Source: Hygrocybe punicea (Eukaryota > Basidiomycota > Agaricomycetes > Agaricales > Hygrophoraceae). Taken from it: a stretch of 64,000 bases of DNA. The translations under genes were made by a program, and so were the position numbers. How positions within the stretch are numbered: position 1 is the first letter of the stretch; every line of letters begins with the position of its first letter. A model generated the notes under the pieces. The model did no database searches, was not told the DNA's origin, and was given only the letters and a program-made list of their open reading frames with translations. This document shows positions 59,506 to 64,000 of the stretch, in pieces. Where the stretch lies: the NCBI GenBank assembly GCA_963556145.1, contig OY744462.1, positions 6,758,001-6,822,000 on the forward strand, in the 5' to 3' direction.

Positions 59506-62106
59506 ATGTCGACGCCAAGTATGCACCATCGCCACCGAGCTGTCCCGCTGTTTTCTCGCGTAGGCCGAGTAGAGCGACTTGAATCTCCACCTTCATTGCT
59601 TGGGCCCCCTAAAACCGTGGTCACGAATAACTTCACGCAGAGTTCGCAAGTCACCGATCGAACAAACAAGGCGTGGGGATACAATGTAGGGTCAGGTCCG
59701 CTTTGGGAGCTAGTGGAGGACCGGGGATGGTATAAAGAAGCTCTGCCAGATGAGAGTGACGTGGGAAGGGAAGTGAATCGCAGGCCCGTCGTATACGAGG
59801 ACCAACAAGTAATACCTGGATGGTTTGTTTTGAACTCGAGGTATGTAACTGTATGAATGTCCAGAATTCACACTCATGACGTGGGTCACCATTACATAGA
59901 GATGCCCTCCCGTATTTGCCATCTGATATCGTCACCACGGATGAAGGATTTCTGAGACCTCCCCCACCGGTAGCTTGCTTTTTAGGACCTTTCGGAATGC
60001 AGAGTCGTACACAGATGAACATGTTCCACACTCGAAAAATGTGTATGTTTCAATATGTCTTGTACTGCACCAAGCTGTAATTTGGACAGTTACTTCGCAC
60101 AACAGCGGAATTCATTCCCGAGAGCAAGGCACATCTATTGAATGCGGGCGCGCCGGTCTGGGGCTTAGATTGGTGCCCGATACACGCCAATGATCGACCA
60201 CGTCAGTTTATCCATCCATCCAATCCTTAGTTTAATCTAACCATGGTATTCATTAGACCGCTCATATAAGCAATACCTAGCTGTAGCTCCTTTTCCCTCC
60301 AGCTTGTTTTCACCTGAGATTGGGTGTAAAGTCCTTCGACCATCAAATGCCTGTATACAAATATGGGCTCTGCGGCCCCCGCGCCCTGTTCAAGCAAAAG
60401 GGCCGGCCGCCAACAGCATCGAGGGTGAACCAACTCGGGAGCACGACCCCGGGGAGATGAAATGTGAGATGGTGCTCTGTCTTGACGGAGGGCCAGCACA
60501 CGATATCAAGTGGTGTCCATTGCCAGCTCACGATGTCGTGAGTACTGCGACAAATTTTGCTCCAGATGCGCCGTTGACATTACCAGTCCTCAGAATCAAG
60601 AAACATAATGAGACCACGAAAACTTGGTATTCTTGCAGGAACCTTTCTGGATGGTTCTTTGTCCATCTACGCGGTTCCTGACCCCTCGGATGTCACTCCA
60701 GCTGATGTTGATGTCTCGCAGCCTATTTTTGGTTGGACGGTATATTTGACTTTCCAAAAGTTCTACTGAGTTAGTGTCGGTAGTAAAACTTCCGGAGCCC
60801 CTCCTTCGCATTGAATTGGAAGAATCGGCTTGCTGGAGTTTAGACTGGGCAAATAGCGAGGTTATCGCTGTTGGTACTACAAACGGTAGTCGCTTCTTTA
60901 TTTCTTGAATCACCTTCGAATTCCTGTGCAGTTCACTGAACAGTTTGTTAGGCGTAATTGCGGTGTACGATATCGGGGAAGCCCTGAAAACATGCCATAG
61001 CTCCAGTGTCTCTCTACCCTGTCCGAATACCGTCGCGGCTATCCTTCCAACTCACTATATCACAGTGCATCAATCTGCCATCCGTGCCATTGCTTGGATC
61101 CGTGCACCCACGACTTCTTCGTCTGGGAATCCTCATACAAACGAAGACCCAACTGTCATTGCCAGTGGCGGGTATGACGGCGTCGAGTGTATGACAGATA
61201 TCAGAGAGGGGGCTGGATGCATCATGAACAGGACCAGAGGTGAACCCTACATATATTGTCAGGTTTTCTCTGACAAATCTGTGATTGTGTGGCTAGATGT
61301 TATCAGTGCAATGGTATTTTCACCGTTCGCTGGTGGGCCCATAACCATCGATCACGAGAATATTGTCAAGACATACTCCGCCTCGCCAAGTATGCTTGGA
61401 AGAGGGCATACTTTGTGTGAACCAAACGGGCCGATTTGGGTGCGCCTGCGGTTGCTCAGAACCGATTTGCTTCCCGAATTTACAGCTACAATTACAGAGT
61501 CTTTCCGCATCGGATTATCACCCGCAGCTGGCAGTGGGCTGTTCAGACGGGTCATGCTTAACCACTAACACACTCAGAGCAACCCGAAGAGGTGGCTCCG
61601 TTGTACGTATTCATGTCAAACCAACATGCTCTACATTAACATGCGGCTTTATGGTAGCCTTTCTTTGTTCACAAAATATACCAGATGGACTACAATCGCA
61701 AAACGGGAGAGTTTCGGATGCTTGAACGGTTTCTACCTCAGGTTAGTGCCCTGCCTCTGTTACGGTCTGCCCTCAATTGGGTTTCCCCTTTCAATATTCA
61801 ATTTAGCAAACCCAAGACAAGCCCACAAGCACAGCAGCGAAAAGTGGAACCAAACAGAATGAGATTGGAAAAAATAACTCCAGCGCATGGCCTCCGCAAG
61901 TTGGAATCCACAGAGTTGCTTGGAACAGCAGTAATGGACTCGAAGCGGCGGGCATGTTGGCATCGGCGACGGCGTCTGGAATCTGTCGAGTGGACCGGCT
62001 TTGGGGTAGGTGGATGAAAGGGAAGATCCCGTATGGTAGTATAGCTAATGTGAGAGGGGAATTGGATGCCGACGATATGGATGTGGATATTAGTTCTGAA
62101 GAATAA
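59506..62106 (+). CDS. TFC6: WD40-repeat protein, probably TFIIIC subunit Tfc6
   Basis: Multi-exon; proposed start at 59506, stop TAA at 62104-62106. The N-terminal part is basic and polar. WD-type segments include APVWGLDWCPIHAND, PAHDIKWCPLPAHD, SACWSLDWANSEVIAVG, HQSAIRAIAWIRAP, VISAMVFSPFAGG and ATRRGGSV. A C-terminal block reads VGIHRVAWNSSNGLEAAG followed by ASGICRVDRLWG, and an acidic tail ends DMDVDISSEE. The pattern fits Tfc6/GTF3C2, a TFIIIC subunit for RNA polymerase III genes. Another WD40 adaptor cannot be excluded. Several introns contain unresolved boundaries. Confidence 0.7.
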
Positions 62107-62215
62107 CTGTGCAATCCATCCTTTCTAGTCACGAACGTAGTGGAAACAGACGAGAGACTTCGAATCGATGGGGCATTCGTGCTGATATGCATCCCGTTTA
62201 AAATCCACGGCCAGT

Positions 62216-64000
62216 TCATGTAGGAAATGTCCCCAGCGTGAACAGGGTTTGTTTTTGCTTACCCTTGCCCTTCTTTCCCTTCGGGAATGTCGCAGTTTCA
62301 TCCTCGGCATCCCTATCATTTTCACTAGTAGTTCCCTGCTGCGATTCGCCACCACCAGGACCCCAGGCGGACTTCGCAGGCGCTGAATCTCCCAATATAT
62401 TTCGCAGTGATACATTTCCCTTCATCGAAGGCTTTTGCTTCACCGTATTCGATGTGGGCAACTCGGGGAACAATGCATTTGACAACCTTGGTGGAGGCGT
62501 TTGTCTATGCTTTCCTACACTCGGTCCAGATCCTCTCGAATCGGGTGAAGAGCTGATAGCTGGAGCCGGGTTAGACGGAGGTGTACGCACACCTGACGAG
62601 GAGCTTGATGTCCAAGGTGTTTTCCGTTGCCCTTGGTGGAAGGCTGGAACGGGAGCTGGGCCGGGTATCGGCAAGACTGGTGGTTGGAGAGGCGGAAAAC
62701 GATCTGGCGGTTTGGGACGGGGAGCCAAGACCAAAGAAGCACTAGCAGCTTGAGCTACCCGATCCCATACTTGTCTTGATGACTGTTGCGAGGCGCGGGA
62801 GGCTGTCGAATGTTTTGCATTGAGGACACGACCTGAGGTTATTTCCGCGTAGCCAGTGCCACTTCCCATAGGAATGAGATCGGGGAATTGTCTTTGTTCC
62901 TAGGATAATGTAGCAGGAAATTTGAGAATTGCATGCATACAGTAGTAGTATCAATTTTGGAGTACCTCGATTTTGAAACCGTTCCATGAGCTCAACAAAT
63001 CTCTTCTTTTACCTTCATCTTCCAGGAGATCAAGAACAGCATTGGCAACCGATGCAGTGTCTTCTAACTTTTGGTCTGATATGTTCCAAATCGTTGAAAT
63101 TAAATCCCGTGCACTGGATTCAGACGCAGAGTAACTTCGGATAGCAGCCTCCACAGCACGTACTGCATTCGGCGTCAGGAATTGCAATCGAGAGGCGAAA
63201 GACAGAAGTCTCCTGCATGGGTAGGTGTAAGCACACGACTTGGCGTTCGCAACGAGAAGCAAGACTCACTCAGCTACAACGGGATCACGACCACTTTGTG
63301 GTGGTGGGGAAGGTGAATGCTGGTGCCTAATATTGGCAGCGTTGTTTGAATTCGAAATACTACTGCCTTCAACCGTTAGGGCTGCTCCAAAACCTTCCAT
63401 ACGACGGTTGGTTCCATTGGGCCTCGAGCCACGGGTGCCCAAGAGCGGTGGGTTATGATGCAGTGAAGTCGGATCACGATCACGATCTCTTTGCGCTCGC
63501 CCACTTCGCCCCCCCAAGCCAGCCCCTTCGAATTCAAAGTCTGCTTGAATTCTACGCGCATCCTTCTTATCACGGGAAGTCATGGCGGATCCATGTTCTT
63601 CAACCATGTGTGCTTTGAGATCGAGAACAGAGTTGAAGACAACGAATTTTTGAGCGAGGCATTGAGGTTGGATGCACGGGTGATGAGAGATGTTGAAGTG
63701 TTTTTCCTGAGGAGGTGGCCGAGTTAAGACTTGGGTGATTTATCATGAGATGACTTGCCAGACTATGGTAATTCACAAAGCTATGACCTGATGTCAGTGA
63801 CGTGGGACCAAGAAGAAAATGAGAGTACTGACTACTGATCCCGGACGCCGTTGCGCTTGCAAATAAAACACTCTTCGTGTCTCTCCCGCATATGTGAAAA
63901 TAATTCATCATCATCAAAGAAACATTCGCGACAAAACTCGCATAGCGGATGTACCCCGCCTTCAAAATGTTCTTTCTGTTCCTTTTGTGTTGGCTTACGC
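62216..64000 (-). CDS. HEL2: Hel2/ZNF598-type ribosome quality-control ubiquitin ligase, partial (5' end outside window)
   Basis: Runs off the right edge; the N-terminal RING is outside. Exons here encode CCHH-type zinc-finger segments: HPLCEFCRECFFDDDELFSH, then RERHEECFICKRNGVRDQ, and CLAQKFVVFNSVLDLKAHM followed by VEEHGSAMTSRDKKDARRI. The middle contains NAVRAVEAAIRSYSASESS and a helical DLLEDEGKRRDLLSSWN region, then a long Pro/Ser-rich tail ending QTLFTLGTFPT. Hel2 ubiquitinates collided ribosomes. One exon junction near 63765-63830 was not fully resolved. Convergent with the WD40 gene. Confidence 0.85.

Overview
This is nuclear DNA of a mushroom-forming basidiomycete (Agaricomycetes; the order cannot be told from this window). 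The signs are dense short introns of about 50-60 bp in nearly every gene, very small exons, an AA5 glyoxal oxidase, a STE3-type pheromone receptor, and a mix of agaricomycete repeat families. All gene models below were spliced by hand from GT/AG signals, reading-frame phase and remembered family motifs. No search was run.

Left arm (1-31 kb) is gene-dense and mostly housekeeping. In order it holds a GPI-anchored cupredoxin, a myotubularin phosphatase, S-adenosylmethionine synthetase, amidophosphoribosyltransferase (ADE4), glyoxal oxidase, PNO1/DIM2, dephospho-CoA kinase, a CCHC zinc-knuckle protein (GIS2/CNBP), proteasome RPN8, splicing factor SF3B2/CUS1, an arrestin-like adaptor, an HSF-type transcription factor, COX4, ATP15, a Rab GTPase, a dual-specificity phosphatase and eIF4A. 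Several neighbours are divergent pairs that share short promoters (PNO1/DPCK, RPN8/SF3B2, HSF/COX4, ATP15/Rab).

Middle (31-53 kb) is a repeat-rich accessory island. It contains a decayed STE3 fragment, an unrecognised two-exon ORF with a minisatellite in its intron, and a kinase-like gene split at its catalytic loop by an 8.4-kb Ty3/gypsy LTR retrotransposon (34276-42672, matching LTRs, TSD TCGT). Next come an intact five-exon STE3 receptor with a repeated cytoplasmic tail, a degenerate array of about 170-bp repeats interrupted by a foldback hAT-like MITE with a perfect 8-bp TSD, and an MFS monocarboxylate-type transporter. The retrotransposon carries on its antisense strand a three-exon gene for a Zn2Cys6-like cysteine-cluster protein. 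This is the most unusual object in the window.

Right arm (53-64 kb) returns to conserved genes: fibrillarin (NOP1), a PMT2-family protein O-mannosyltransferase, an MDR-superfamily dehydrogenase, a WD40 protein resembling the TFIIIC subunit Tfc6, and the C-terminal part of a Hel2/ZNF598-type ribosome-quality-control ubiquitin ligase that runs off the right edge.
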